Origin: Triglochin maritima
Taxonomy: Eukaryota > Streptophyta > Magnoliopsida > Alismatales > Juncaginaceae
Reading direction: 5' to 3'
DNA length: 64,000 nt
NCBI GenBank assembly: GCA_963682175.1
Contig: OY821791.1
Span: 17,698,542 to 17,762,541, forward strand
Position 1 is the first letter of the stretch; each line of letters begins with the position of its first letter. The translations under genes and the position numbers were made by a program. Below the pieces are notes generated by a model that was given only the letters and a program-made list of their open reading frames with translations, made no database searches and was not told the DNA's origin. Below, piece after piece: positions 46,278 through 56,448 of the stretch.

Positions 46278-48407
46278 TGAAAGGAATGTGTTCTAAAAGT
46301 TTTACTTTTATCTGTCAATTATTATGAATTGAATGTGCAAACATTTTGTTCCTTGATTATGGTATTCGTCTTTTGGAAGTGTTAAGGAAGAGGCGTTTGG
46401 TCCTTAACCGTAGGGCTCTAAAAGATAATGGTTTACATAAATCAAAAGTTATTCACAATCATGGTAATTAACATGGAACATTAATTACCGAGATAAGATT
46501 GTCGTGTTGGTCATCGATTGTTGTAGCTCTACAAATAATTGACGACACGAGTATATTAAAGAGGAAAAAATTACTTTTATATATTGAATAGACCTAACAA
46601 GTAAAACATTATGAAATTGTGTTTCGAGTCATTAATGTTTTACTGTGTCCTGGATCCTAAGATATGAGACTTATATCTTTTCACTCAAGAAGTGTTTAAT
46701 TTGATTCTTGTCAAAAGCTAACAATGAGTGTAGTGATAACGACAATAGTTGGTTGAACATGACTTGTGCTGGAAAAGATAGCTGGTCAAACGATTATCGT
46801 TGCCCCTCTTAATTGAGTGATGATATTAGTGGGCCCCTTGATAAAGCAAAATTATAATGTGCACAATTTGACTTGAGTTAAGTTACATAGTTATAATTAG
46901 CTTAAAGAGATCAAGAAATGAATATAACACAAAGGTGACACATTTCTACTTTGTATCTGTTCTTAATATCATGAGGCAAGGGATGGACACAAGTGGTGCA
47001 CTTACATCACTAGATGGATCATGTTTTGGTTCGGGTTGAACAAAGACATCTATGCTAATTGGGTGACTATAATGTGTAGCTAGATACCGCTTATAGTCTG
47101 AGATATTAAGTGTTTAATATCACTACCAATTTGGCTTAGATCCTCCTATAGGTCACACCACAAAACCGGGAAACAAGAGGGTTGATTTTAAGTTCATATG
47201 ATGTGTCGGGTTTCTTGTGAAAATAGGACACATGTGGTGAATTAATAAAATCAATATGTTATGAGAATTAACATAATTAGAATCATAATAAATTCATATG
47301 AGGTGTAAATATTATGGGGTGTAATAATTAAATATTGCATAGGATAATATTACATAAGATATGAATTTGCTAAAAACCCCAAAAGATCAAATTTTGTTCG
47401 AAATAAATCCAAAATTTGACAAAGGCAAAATCGGGGTCAAACACGGTGAACGGTTCATGGTTCGGTCGACCGGGGCATCTTCGGATCAGTTAACCGAATA
47501 GGGAACGGGTAAGCGCAATTGGTTGACCGAGATTGTCGAGACTGCATGGACAATCGGGTTCGGTTAACCGATGGAAACGGTCAACCGAGAAGTAGTAATT
47601 TTGGTAGACCGAAGGTGACCCGGTCATCCGATGACTATGTCCCAGGAGCGATTTTGATGGGTCAACGATAGACCGATTAAAAGATGTGGTTCGTCCGTCT
47701 AGCTCACGGTGCACCAAACACGTGTTATAACCGAATGGTTCGGTTGACCGAATAATTCTCGGTTAACCGAACAAGAACGATTCTGCCTGAATTATTAAGA
47801 GATTAATTAAATCATGGGTGGAATAATTACAGATTTAATCAAAATGTTTTTTGTGGGTGATTATGTGGAATTTAGAGATTAATTTTAGGAGAGAAAAACA
47901 AGGGATCATGTCTAAATAATAGCTCTTGATAAGGATCTTTTGGGAGCCTATAAGAGGGGCACCTATTCCTACTTGTTTAATACTAATGCAAAAATCTTTC
48001 TCTCATTAATCTCTCCCTAATCACCATGAAAATTCTCTTAGTAAAATTAAGTTTGGAGATCAGAATCTTAGGAGACTTAAATAGGGGTAATTAGCTTGAT
48101 TCTAAACCTTGTTAGAGATTGATTGCCTAGCTCATTTCTCTCTAACCTTGTTTAGAGTTTGGTGAACACTCGGAGGCAATTCCGTGGACGTTTCAGCGGG
48201 CAACGCGGCTCCGAATCTTCAAAAGGTTTTAGAGAACCTTTAGTTATGATTCTTGCTTTGTGTATTATTTTAATAAATGTAGGATTGCATGTTATTAGAA
48301 TAAAACACAAATAGATGTACTTAAAATTGCTGAAAATATGAAAACAATCTTGTATGATGTATTAAAATTTTAAAATATATACATACATGGGGACACGAAA
48401 TCCTACA
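46278..48407 (+). repeat. 5' LTR of C2
   Basis: 2130 bp, from TGAAAGGAATG to GAAATCCTACA. TATA-like CCTATAAG at 47949-47956. A GGT(C/T)(G/A)ACCG motif array lies at 47464-47769, upstream of the TATA-like site. Compared with the 3' LTR it lacks about 44 bp near 47699 and has an extra ~47 bp near 47930-47975. Confidence 0.92.
47464..47769. promoter_or_regulatory. GGTTAACCG/GGTCGACCG-type motif array of C2
   Basis: Motif starts 47464, 47488, 47521, 47562, 47579, 47603, 47622, 47667, 47742 and 47761. Only the first is exact GGTCGACCG. Others read GGTTAACCG, GGTTGACCG, GGTCAACCG or GGTAGACCG. Most neighbours are 17-24 bp apart. Confidence 0.7.
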
Positions 48408-48408
48408 G

Positions 48409-48420
48409 TGGTATCAGAGC
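48409..48420 (+). other. Primer-binding site of C2 (tRNA-iMet)
   Basis: TGGTATCAGAGC, the standard Copia primer site, complementary to the 3' end of initiator tRNA-Met. Confidence 0.93.
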
Positions 48421-49902
48421 TTTTAGTTCATATTTTCAACAATTAGACTATATAATTAATTTTAGTTTACCATCTACAATCAAAATAATTCATGTTCTAT
48501 GTCTTTTTCGAGTTTTCGATAGTTTTGTTGATTTAATTCTAATTGATTCTTTTGATAGTTTTAAATGTTTTAAAACACATCATGTGAATGTTAGAATTAA
48601 GATTTAGACTTATGTCTGATTTATTGAATTTTCGTTTTAATTAAATGATTATTTTATAAGGAATCAACAAAACGAAAAAGGCATATGTTTATCTTTCTTT
48701 AAATGTTTAATTTTAGAAATTGGATAAACAGCGGTTCAAATATTTTATGAATTGAACTATGGATGCATAAAATCATTTTTAATGGATTTCAAATGATTTT
48801 AGAATTGTTTGATTTATAGATGCATGATAAACTAAATCGAGTAATATATAGTATATGTACATGCGTTGCTCGAGATCTCTAATGCAAGGATATGTGAGTT
48901 TATATGTTCCATCGAAGCCATGTGTGAATGAATGAATGAAGGTGTATGTTATTATTATTCAATCACAGGGGCTTATGTATGTAAAAGCCAAATTTTATTT
49001 CTATGTATATGCATGCATATGAGAGGATTTTTACATAGGACTTGCACTTGACAATTTTGAAAATTGAGAGATGCATGTTTATATTTTTGCAATATCAACA
49101 TCCATGGTGCAAGAGGAAGACGCTGAAGAAGCGCAAGGATCAAGGATCGTGGATCAGGGATCAAGGATCAAGGACGCGGGAACATATAAACTCACGCAAT
49201 GTTTGTGTGAATGGATTTATTTATGTTTGTGTGCTTGATATATATGTGATTGTATGGATGAATGTTAGGATGTGTATAGATGATAAATATGCATGATCAC
49301 CTAAATTCTAAAATCACATATAAATATTTAAATTGTCCAACCAAAAATTAAGAGTACCTTTCTTTCTTATTTCATCCACAAGCAGCCATCGATCGAGGGA
49401 TATTCTGCTCGCCCTTAGCGAGAGATAGCTTCCTCCATCTTTGGGAATAGTGGGAGATATAAGGTTGTCTATTGGTGTGCCACGAATAGATGTACGAGGT
49501 GCGATTCACCCTTAGTGGACACCGAGTATATTTGTTTATGAATACAATGGATAAACGTATCTCGTATCAAATGAAATAAGTTTTCTTGACAAGACCTGGA
49601 GCCCTAGCTCGGTTTTGAGAAAGAGAGTTTTTCTTACGAGGATTGGTCAAATTCCCTCTTAATTAAAACAACAAGAATCATAAGAGTTTGAAAATGCAAA
49701 TGTTGCGATATTTCGAAATGGTTATGATTAGAAAAATGTTTTCTTACCTTGATTTTATAATATATCTGATAGCCCTTAGCTATTTTATGTTATAATTGAT
49801 AGGATCTTGAATTGCTGCATTTATGGACAAATTTTTTATTTGCGGTATTGATTTTTAAAACATATAATTGACATTAAATCTCATATAATTTATTTTGTAG
49901 AA
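48421..49902 (+). other. Leader of C2
   Basis: AT-rich noncoding leader of about 1.5 kb. It includes a short tandem repeat of GGATCAA-like units at 49135-49175. No ORF of note. Confidence 0.75.
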
Positions 49903-50745
49903 ATGTCGAATATTCAACCTATTGTACGATCTATGATTGAAAAACATCCTTTGGCAAATGATGGCTCAAACTTCATAAGCTGGCAACTCAAGCTCAATAT
50001 CGTGTTGAAGTTTGAGAAACTATCTCATATTTTGGATGATGAAATCCCAAAATTAAATGAGAAGGCAACCGATATCGAGAGAGAGGCAAAAGCCAAGTGG
50101 GAAGACCAAGAGAACCAGGTTCACGGTCTAATGTTAGCCTCCATGGGTGACTCGCTTCAAGCGAAATACTTGGATTCAAAACCTAAGACGACCATGGAAG
50201 CTTTAACAAAGATGTTCATGGATAGTGCTAGAAAAGAACGCTATAAGACCACCATCGCACTCACAAGGTGCCACATGGCGGAGGGAACATCGGTATCTAT
50301 GCATTTTCTAACGATGCAAGGATACCTTGAGAACTTGTCGAAGCTCTCTTCACCGATGCCCGATGACATTGCGGAAGATTTGATTCTTGGCTCTCTAGCC
50401 CCATCCTACAAGGACTTTATTATGCACTATCATGTGTGTGAGAAAGGGGTGAGTCTTGAGGAACTTCACAACGCTCTCAAAATGGCTGAAGTTGACATAG
50501 GCAAGGGTCGGGACAAGCACGTCCTAGCCGTCCATGGAGGGAGCAAAAAGATCACCAAAGGTAAAGGCAAATTCACCATAAATACGTCAATCAAGAGCAA
50601 GGGAGTAGGAGGTACTCGTGGGAGCGCCTCGAAGGGGAATTCTTCGAAATCTCCGACTCCCAACACGGAGTGCTTTCACTGCGGTGAAAAGGGACACATC
50701 CGGCCAAATTCCCCAAGTACAAGGAAGACCTTGACAATGGAGTGA
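49903..50745 (+). CDS. Copia C2 Gag (280 aa, frameshifted at the zinc knuckle)
   Basis: Starts with ATG at 49903. Residues 15-190 are the Copia Gag (UBN2-type) domain: LANDGSNFISWQLKLNIVLK, MGDSLQAKYLDSKPKTTMEA, LPxP-like DDIAEDLILGSLAPSYKDF. A basic linker leads to the knuckle CFHCGEKGHIRPN, whose fourth ligand Cys is lost by an indel near 50700, shifting the frame. The protein therefore ends at 50745 instead of continuing into protease (frame 50742 onward: IERKRPKKAKG). A shortened Gag could still be made. Confidence 0.85.
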   Translation: MSNIQPIVRSMIEKHPLANDGSNFISWQLKLNIVLKFEKLSHILDDEIPKLNEKATDIEREAKAKWEDQENQVHGLMLASMGDSLQAKYLDSKPKTTMEALTKMFMDSARKERYKTTIALTRCHMAEGTSVSMHFLTMQGYLENLSKLSSPMPDDIAEDLILGSLAPSYKDFIMHYHVCEKGVSLEELHNALKMAEVDIGKGRDKHVLAVHGGSKKITKGKGKFTINTSIKSKGVGGTRGSASKGNSSKSPTPNTECFHCGEKGHIRPNSPSTRKTLTME

Positions 50746-51617
50746 TTGAACGTAAGCGCCCCAAAAAGGCCAAAGGTATATTTGTTATTGAGATAAATTT
50801 AGCCACCTCTGTCCATGATTGGGTAATTGATACCGGATCTTGTGCTCACATAATTTCTAATGTGCAGCTACTAAAGGATAGGAAGGAACTCGTGAAGAAC
50901 GAGATGATTTTGAAGGTCGGAAATGGTGCGAGCGTTGCTGCTATTACATAAGGTTCTGTGGAGCTTCGATTATCTAGTGGTTTAAATTTATGTTTAAAGA
51001 ATGTTTATTATGTGCCTTCGATTAGCAAGAACATTATTTCTGTATCATGTTTAGATATGGATAATTTTAATATAAATATTTCAAATTTTTGCTTGTCTAT
51101 ATCGAAGAATGGTATTTTCTATGCAAATGCATTCGTGAGGAATGGTCTCTATTTGCTTGAATTGAATAATAAACAAATCTTAAACATCAATAACAAAAGG
51201 CTTAAAACTACTCACGTGAATGATACACTCTTGTGGCACTATCGTCTTGGTCACATAAATGAAAAACGCATCAAGAAATTGCAAGAAGTTAACCTTCTTG
51301 GTCAACTTGATTTTAAATCATTGGAGACGTGCGAACCTTGCCTAATGGGCAAAATGACCAAGAGGCCTTTCAAGAAGAAAGGACCGAGAGAAAACGACTT
51401 GTTGGATTTGATACATTCCGATGTATGTAGTCCGATGAGTACTAGTGCAAGAGATGGTTTCAGGTACTTCATTACGTTCACGGATGACTATAGTCGTTAT
51501 GGCTATATTTATCTAATGAGAAACAAAATTGAATCCTTTGACAAGTTCAAGGAATTCAAGAATGAAGTAGAGAACCAACTCAACAAGAAAATCAAGTCTC
51601 TCAAGATTTGGAAATAA
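50742..51617 (+). pseudogene. Copia C2 protease, GAG-pre-integrase and integrase start
   Basis: Frame 50742-50951 has the aspartic protease active site WVIDTGSCAHIISN, then a stop (50949-50951). Frame 50958-51617 continues with LKNVYYVPSISKNIISV, the pre-integrase motif LGHINEKRIKKLQEVNL..CEPC and the integrase start LIHSDVCSPMSTSARDG (first Asp) and FITFTDDYSRYGYIYLM (second Asp). It breaks off at the junction with the truncated 3' LTR. C1 (17756-18290) is closely related. Confidence 0.88.
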
Positions 51618-52616
51618 ATCCAAAATTTGACAAAGGCAAAATCGGGGTCAAACACGGTGAACGGTTCATGGTTCGATCGACCGGGGCATCTTCGGATCGG
51701 TTAACCGAATAGGGAACGGGTAAGCGCAATTGGTTGACCGAGATTGCCCAAAGTGCCTGGACAATCGGGTTCGGTTAACCGATTGGAAACGGTCAACCGA
51801 GAAGTAGTAATTTTGGTAGACCGAAGGTGACCCGGTCATCTGATGACTATGTCCCAGGAGCAATTTTGATGGGTCAACGGTAGACCGATTAAAAGATGTG
51901 GTTCGTCCGAATTCTTCCAGGGAATTTTTCTCATAAAGAATCGGTCGACCGTCTAGCTCACGGTACACCAAACATGTGTTATAACCGAATGGTTCAGTTG
52001 ACCGAATAATTCTCGGTTAACCGAACAAGAACGATTTTGCCTGAATTATTAAGAGATTAATTAAATCATGGGTGGAATAATTACAGATTTAATCAAAATG
52101 TTTTTTGTGGGTGATTATGTGGAATTTAGAGATTAATTTTAGTTGAGAAAAACAAGGGATCATGTCTAAATAATAGCTCTTTGTTTAATACTAATGCAAA
52201 AAATCTTTCTCTCATTAATATCTCCCTAATCACCACGAAAATTCTCTTAGTAAAATTAAGTTTGGAGATCAGAATCTAAAGAGACTTAAAGAGGGGTAAT
52301 TAGCTTGATTCTAAACCTTGTTAGAGATTGATTGCCTAGCTCCTTTCTCTCTAACCTTGTTTAGAGTTTGGTGAACACTCGGAGGCAATTCCGTGGACGT
52401 TTCCGCGGGCAACGCGACTCCGAATCTTCAAAAGGTTTTAAAGAACCTTTAGGTATGATTCTTGCTTTGTGTATTATTTTAATAAATGTAGGATTGCATG
52501 TTTTTAGAATAAAACACAAATAGATGTACATAAAATTGCTGAAAATATGAAAACGATCTTGTATGATGTGTTAAAATTTTAAAATATATACATACATGGG
52601 GACACGAAATCCTACA
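51611..52616 (+). repeat. Truncated 3' LTR of C2
   Basis: Corresponds to 47400-48407 of the 5' LTR. It retains a GGTCGACCG within a ~44-bp stretch that the 5' LTR has lost (near 51910-51953), and lacks a ~47-bp piece near 52180. Confidence 0.9.
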
Positions 52617-52970
52617 ATAGGGATCACCCTTCCCAGTGAAGTGAGGGAGCATAGAGATAAACTAAAGCTTAACCTCAAAGTGGTTCACATTCACCTCTAG
52701 AAATACTATGCATGAAGGTAGAGCAGTACGGCTCGGGTAGCATCGATCACGTAGAGAAACGGGAACAGGAATGGGTGGAACAAGTGGGTCAAGAAACTGC
52801 TCCTCCTTGCCGTACTGAGCAGGCATGGAACTTGGACTGTGTGCGACACGAGAAGGGGAAGGCGTCAAGAAATCGACTACCAAGGCAGGATTGACGATGC
52901 ACCTCGTCAAACAGTCACCCTCGCCTAGTGCCCACAAGAGCATACACAAAGGTCCACACACATGAACCAA
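52617..52970 (-). pseudogene. E2 gag, N-terminal part
   Basis: Minus-strand frame 52662-52970 contains VPVSLRDRCYPSRTALPSCI, matching ITLRDRCYPAMAAQPSCI near the N-terminus of the intact N protein. It is separated from the rest of gag by C2. Confidence 0.75.
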
Positions 52971-53436
52971 TTTTTTTTATTTTAAACAACTAAAGTAGAA
53001 TGTGCGTAGAGGAGAAGACGGGGGGACACATAAGAGAGGGAATGACTCAGGAGAGAAAGGAAGAATTCCTTATGCTACGGCGGGTAGGTACCGGTACAAG
53101 CACACAGGCAAACAAGGCTCAAACAACATAAGGTCACTATTGGTCATTACAGTTAGACGCCGCCTAAATGTGAGGTCATGCGGCCTCAACACGCCTTGCC
53201 TCCCTACGAAGAGGACCACAAAGCCAAGCAAGTGAGCCAAGCTCCGAAGATCTCATCTCTCTTGCTATCGACAGAGTGGGCGACGCCGATCAGGCCATGA
53301 TGCTCGCGGCCAGATCACTCTCCTAATGTGCCCGAGATCATTAGGGCCAATGTCTACTTGATTTTAAAATTAGGCTCTTGATTAGTGTGGGTTTTGGGGT
53401 GAAGGAAAGGGTGATGAAATCCCCCACCATATCTTC

Positions 53437-54780
53437 TGTTTGATACGTTTTCATTAACCGCAAGTGCACGACTGCGTTGAAGCGGTGGCAAATACGGGTC
53501 GATCCACAAGGAGGTGTGTAGACTCTGGTTTGTTCGAAGGCAAGTGGGAAAAGAGGGGAAGAAGTTGTGATTACACTAAACTAGACTAACTACACTAAAC
53601 GAGTAAGCATCAAACAAGGAAAACGAAAGCGAGGGAAATTGAAAGCTGGAAATCAGAAATGGAAAACCCCTAAGGGGTGGAGTGTGTTCACACATGTAAA
53701 AAGATGGTAAAGAATGCATTCTATAGGCACAAATGTAGGTATTGTTTTCATGCATAGGAAGTGTCTAAAGGTTATGGCAAAACCTATCAATCCATTCACT
53801 AACCTAGTTGATTAACATTCATATACACAAGCTAGTTATTTGAAAACCTAAACAAGCATGGGAGGTGTCTAAGATGTATGGCAAAACCCATCAAGTGTAG
53901 TATTCTACTCTAACAAGCAAACATACATTCACATTTATCAACACAATCAAAATATAAAGTATTGATATCCATTCTTTAATGGATGTATGAACATCATCTC
54001 CACCCCCAAAGGGGGATGAATCTACTCACTACACATTACTATAACAATTAAACTAAAGAAGAAAAGAAACATTCTAACTACTTTATCCTAGAATCAAAGA
54101 AATAAAACTAAGCTAAGCATGTATAAAGAAACAACATAGGAATAAAACAATGGAAAATTTATTTTATTAGATAACTCACATTGAAGGTAGCATTCTTCTC
54201 CACCTTGAGATTTCGCTCCAAGGCTTACTCCAAGTAGAGACAATGCCACCAAGCAATGAGTGATTACAATAGAAGGAAAAGAGTTTTATTTATAGTCATA
54301 TAAAAAGGTAATCCGGGACTAAACAAATACCAAAAATAGACTACATACGCTCTAATACACGACCCACATAAATCTTAGCAGATCCAGACCAAAAGAGACC
54401 GCCAATTAGCGGTCTACAGTGTTTGGATCCCTCCGGATTTTCTTGTGGGCTTTTCTGGAAGGCTTTGTTTGTCTTTGATGCATCTACTTTGCTTGTTCGA
54501 GCTCCGACCCGAAGAATTGCCAAAATACTCCCCATGATGGTGTGAAGTATTCTTGTTTGCTCATTGGTCCTTCGATCTTACGTACAGGTCCTTCGATCTT
54601 GCATCTTAGTCCTTGAGTCTCTCAACTCAGTCATTTTTCATGCTTTTAGGTCCTTTTATGGCTCTTCTCTTCAAACCTATATATTTCTGAAATTCAAACA
54701 TAAAACTCGTCACGTAGCATTGTTTAGGTAAAATATAATGGATATAAGATACAAATGTAAGCATGAAATGATGTCAATCA
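53437..54780 (-). repeat. Solo LTR of E type in the E2 leader
   Basis: From TGTTTGATACG to GTCAATCA, 1344 bp, with perfect duplication TCTTC (53432-53436 and 54781-54785). The flanks rejoin into the leader sequence seen in E3 (near 1880-1900). Palindrome ACCGCCAATTAGCGGT near 54399. Confidence 0.92.
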
Positions 54781-55195
54781 TCTTCTACGGGATAGCCCAT
54801 CCTTAGTAGCGTTTTGGAGTCTTAATCTAGAAATCAAGTCTCCAAACAAACGCTCAACTCACACTTGTTGCAATGCAATTCCTACTAACTAATGCATGGT
54901 CATACCAAATGCATGAATGAGTGTAGGAGATACGTACCTCACGCTAGTGCTCAACAACTGAAGGTAAAGCTAAATAAAAGACAATCTACGTGCCTAAGTC
55001 ACGTACATGATGCATGACCTAAGCAAGCAAGAATGCCAAATCTTTGGCTTTGGATTTTAGGGTCCAAGTTGCTTAAAAGGGGATTGATTATTGATCTAGG
55101 GGCAAACTACAAGTCAAAACATGCCAAATTCAGCCCCATAGCACTATGTTGAAACAACAACCAGAATAAAGAAGTGTGCAAGATGAGCTAACCAG

Positions 55196-55232
55196 GCCAC
55201 CAGTTGGCGGTTCACCACCGCTAATTGGCGGT
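55196..55232. promoter_or_regulatory. Palindrome doublet, 21-bp spacing, E2 leader
   Basis: GCCACCAGTTGGCGGT (55196) and ACCGCTAATTGGCGGT (55217), exactly 21 bp apart. Confidence 0.6.
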
Positions 55233-55358
55233 CAGTTTGCCTCCTAATTTCTTCTGGTGCCTTCCTTTGATCTTTAGAGCCTCCTGAAAAAAAATGAAAC
55301 TACAAAACACAAATTAAATCCACTCGAATTGTACAAACCAGAGTCTCGACATGCACCT

Positions 55359-55375
55359 CCCCGGCAACGGCACCA
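55359..55375 (-). other. Primer-binding site of E2
   Basis: Minus strand TGGTGCCGTTGCCGGGG, one mismatch to the tRNA-Asp complement. Confidence 0.88.
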
Positions 55376-56448
55376 AAAACTTGTTTAAACGTTTTATTAA
55401 TTATCGCAAGTGCACGGCCGCAATGTAGCGGTGGCAAGTACGGGTCGATCAACAGGGAGGTGAGTAGCATTGGGTTTGTAAAAAATCAAGTGGCGAATAA
55501 AGGGAGAAGAGATTTGATTATGCTAAGCTAAACTACACTAAACTAGTAAGTAAGATATGCGAAAGAAAGCAACGAAAGATTGGAAATCAAGAAGAGAAAC
55601 CCCTAAGGGGTAGAGTGTGTGCACATATGAAGTGAAATTAGTGTTGAATGATGCATGTGTGTGTCGTGTGTATGTTGTCATGCATAGGAAGTGTATAAAG
55701 ATGTGGCAAAACCTATCAATCCATTCACACAATGTATCAGCAATTACTACTTGATTATCATAAGATTAGGCTCAGCATGAGAAGTGTCTAAAGATATGGC
55801 AAGACTCATCAAAAACCATAAACTCATGTGAAAAACAAAGCTAAGCATGGGAGGTGTCTAAATCTTATGGCGAAACCCGTCAAAACAGATTTCTTCAATC
55901 AATCAAGCAAGCAACCACAAATACAAACACTTAACTAAGATGTAGCATATTCAACAGGAAATTTCAGTTAATAAACATAAGGAAACTAAGCATGGGAAGT
56001 GTCTAAATCTTATGGCAAAACCCATCAAAAATCCCCCCAACATGTATATGATTAAAATACCACCGATGAACATATAAACATGCAAGTCTACTCAATCAAA
56101 AATTCATCAAACATTAAACTTCCCAACATATATCTACATAATCTCCACCCCGAAAGGGGGATGGAACTACTCACTAATCATTAAGAAAACAAAACAAAAC
56201 GAAATTAAACTAGCAAGCAAGATTTGAAAGAATTTGAAGAGAATATGAAACTAACTAAGAAAATTATTTTATTAACATGACTCACATTACAAGTAGCATT
56301 CTTCTCCACTTGAGTTTTGTTTCAAGGTTTTACTCAAAGTAGCGAGAATGCCACCAAGCAATGGGTGAATACAAAGGAGAAGTAAGAGTTTTATTTATAG
56401 TCATAGAAAAAGGTAATCGGGGACAATCCCCCAATATGACACTAAAAC

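Larger units (their letters stand above)
46278..52616 (+). mobile_element. Copia element C2, internally deleted
   Basis: 5' LTR 46278-48407, primer site, leader, gag, protease and start of integrase, then an abrupt join at 51611 to the inner part of the 3' LTR (51611-52616). Target duplication ATAGG is perfect (46273-46277 and 52617-52621); the interrupted E2 gag resumes exactly. The deletion removed the rest of integrase, reverse transcriptase, RNase H and the first ~1.1 kb of the 3' LTR. Confidence 0.93.
52971..55358 (-). other. Leader of E2 (interrupted)
   Basis: Noncoding. Pieces 52971-53436 and 54786-55358 align with the leaders of E1, E3 and Y. A palindrome doublet is at 55196-55232. 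Confidence 0.75.
41892..55381 (-). mobile_element. Internal region of Athila-like element E2
   Basis: Right to left: primer site (55359-55375), leader (52971-55358, split by a solo LTR), gag start (52617-52970), Copia C2 insertion (46278-52616), rest of gag and protease (43601-46272), noncoding 3' region (41907-43600) and polypurine tract (41892-41906). No pol. Flanking LTRs are 55382-58964 (5') and 40365-41891 (3'). Confidence 0.88.

Noticed and set aside
46278..52616. Integrated pararetrovirus (also uses a tRNA-Met primer)
   Set aside because: LTRs, target duplication, Copia Gag and the order protease-integrase show a Copia retrotransposon; no movement-protein or capsid motif of caulimoviruses seen.
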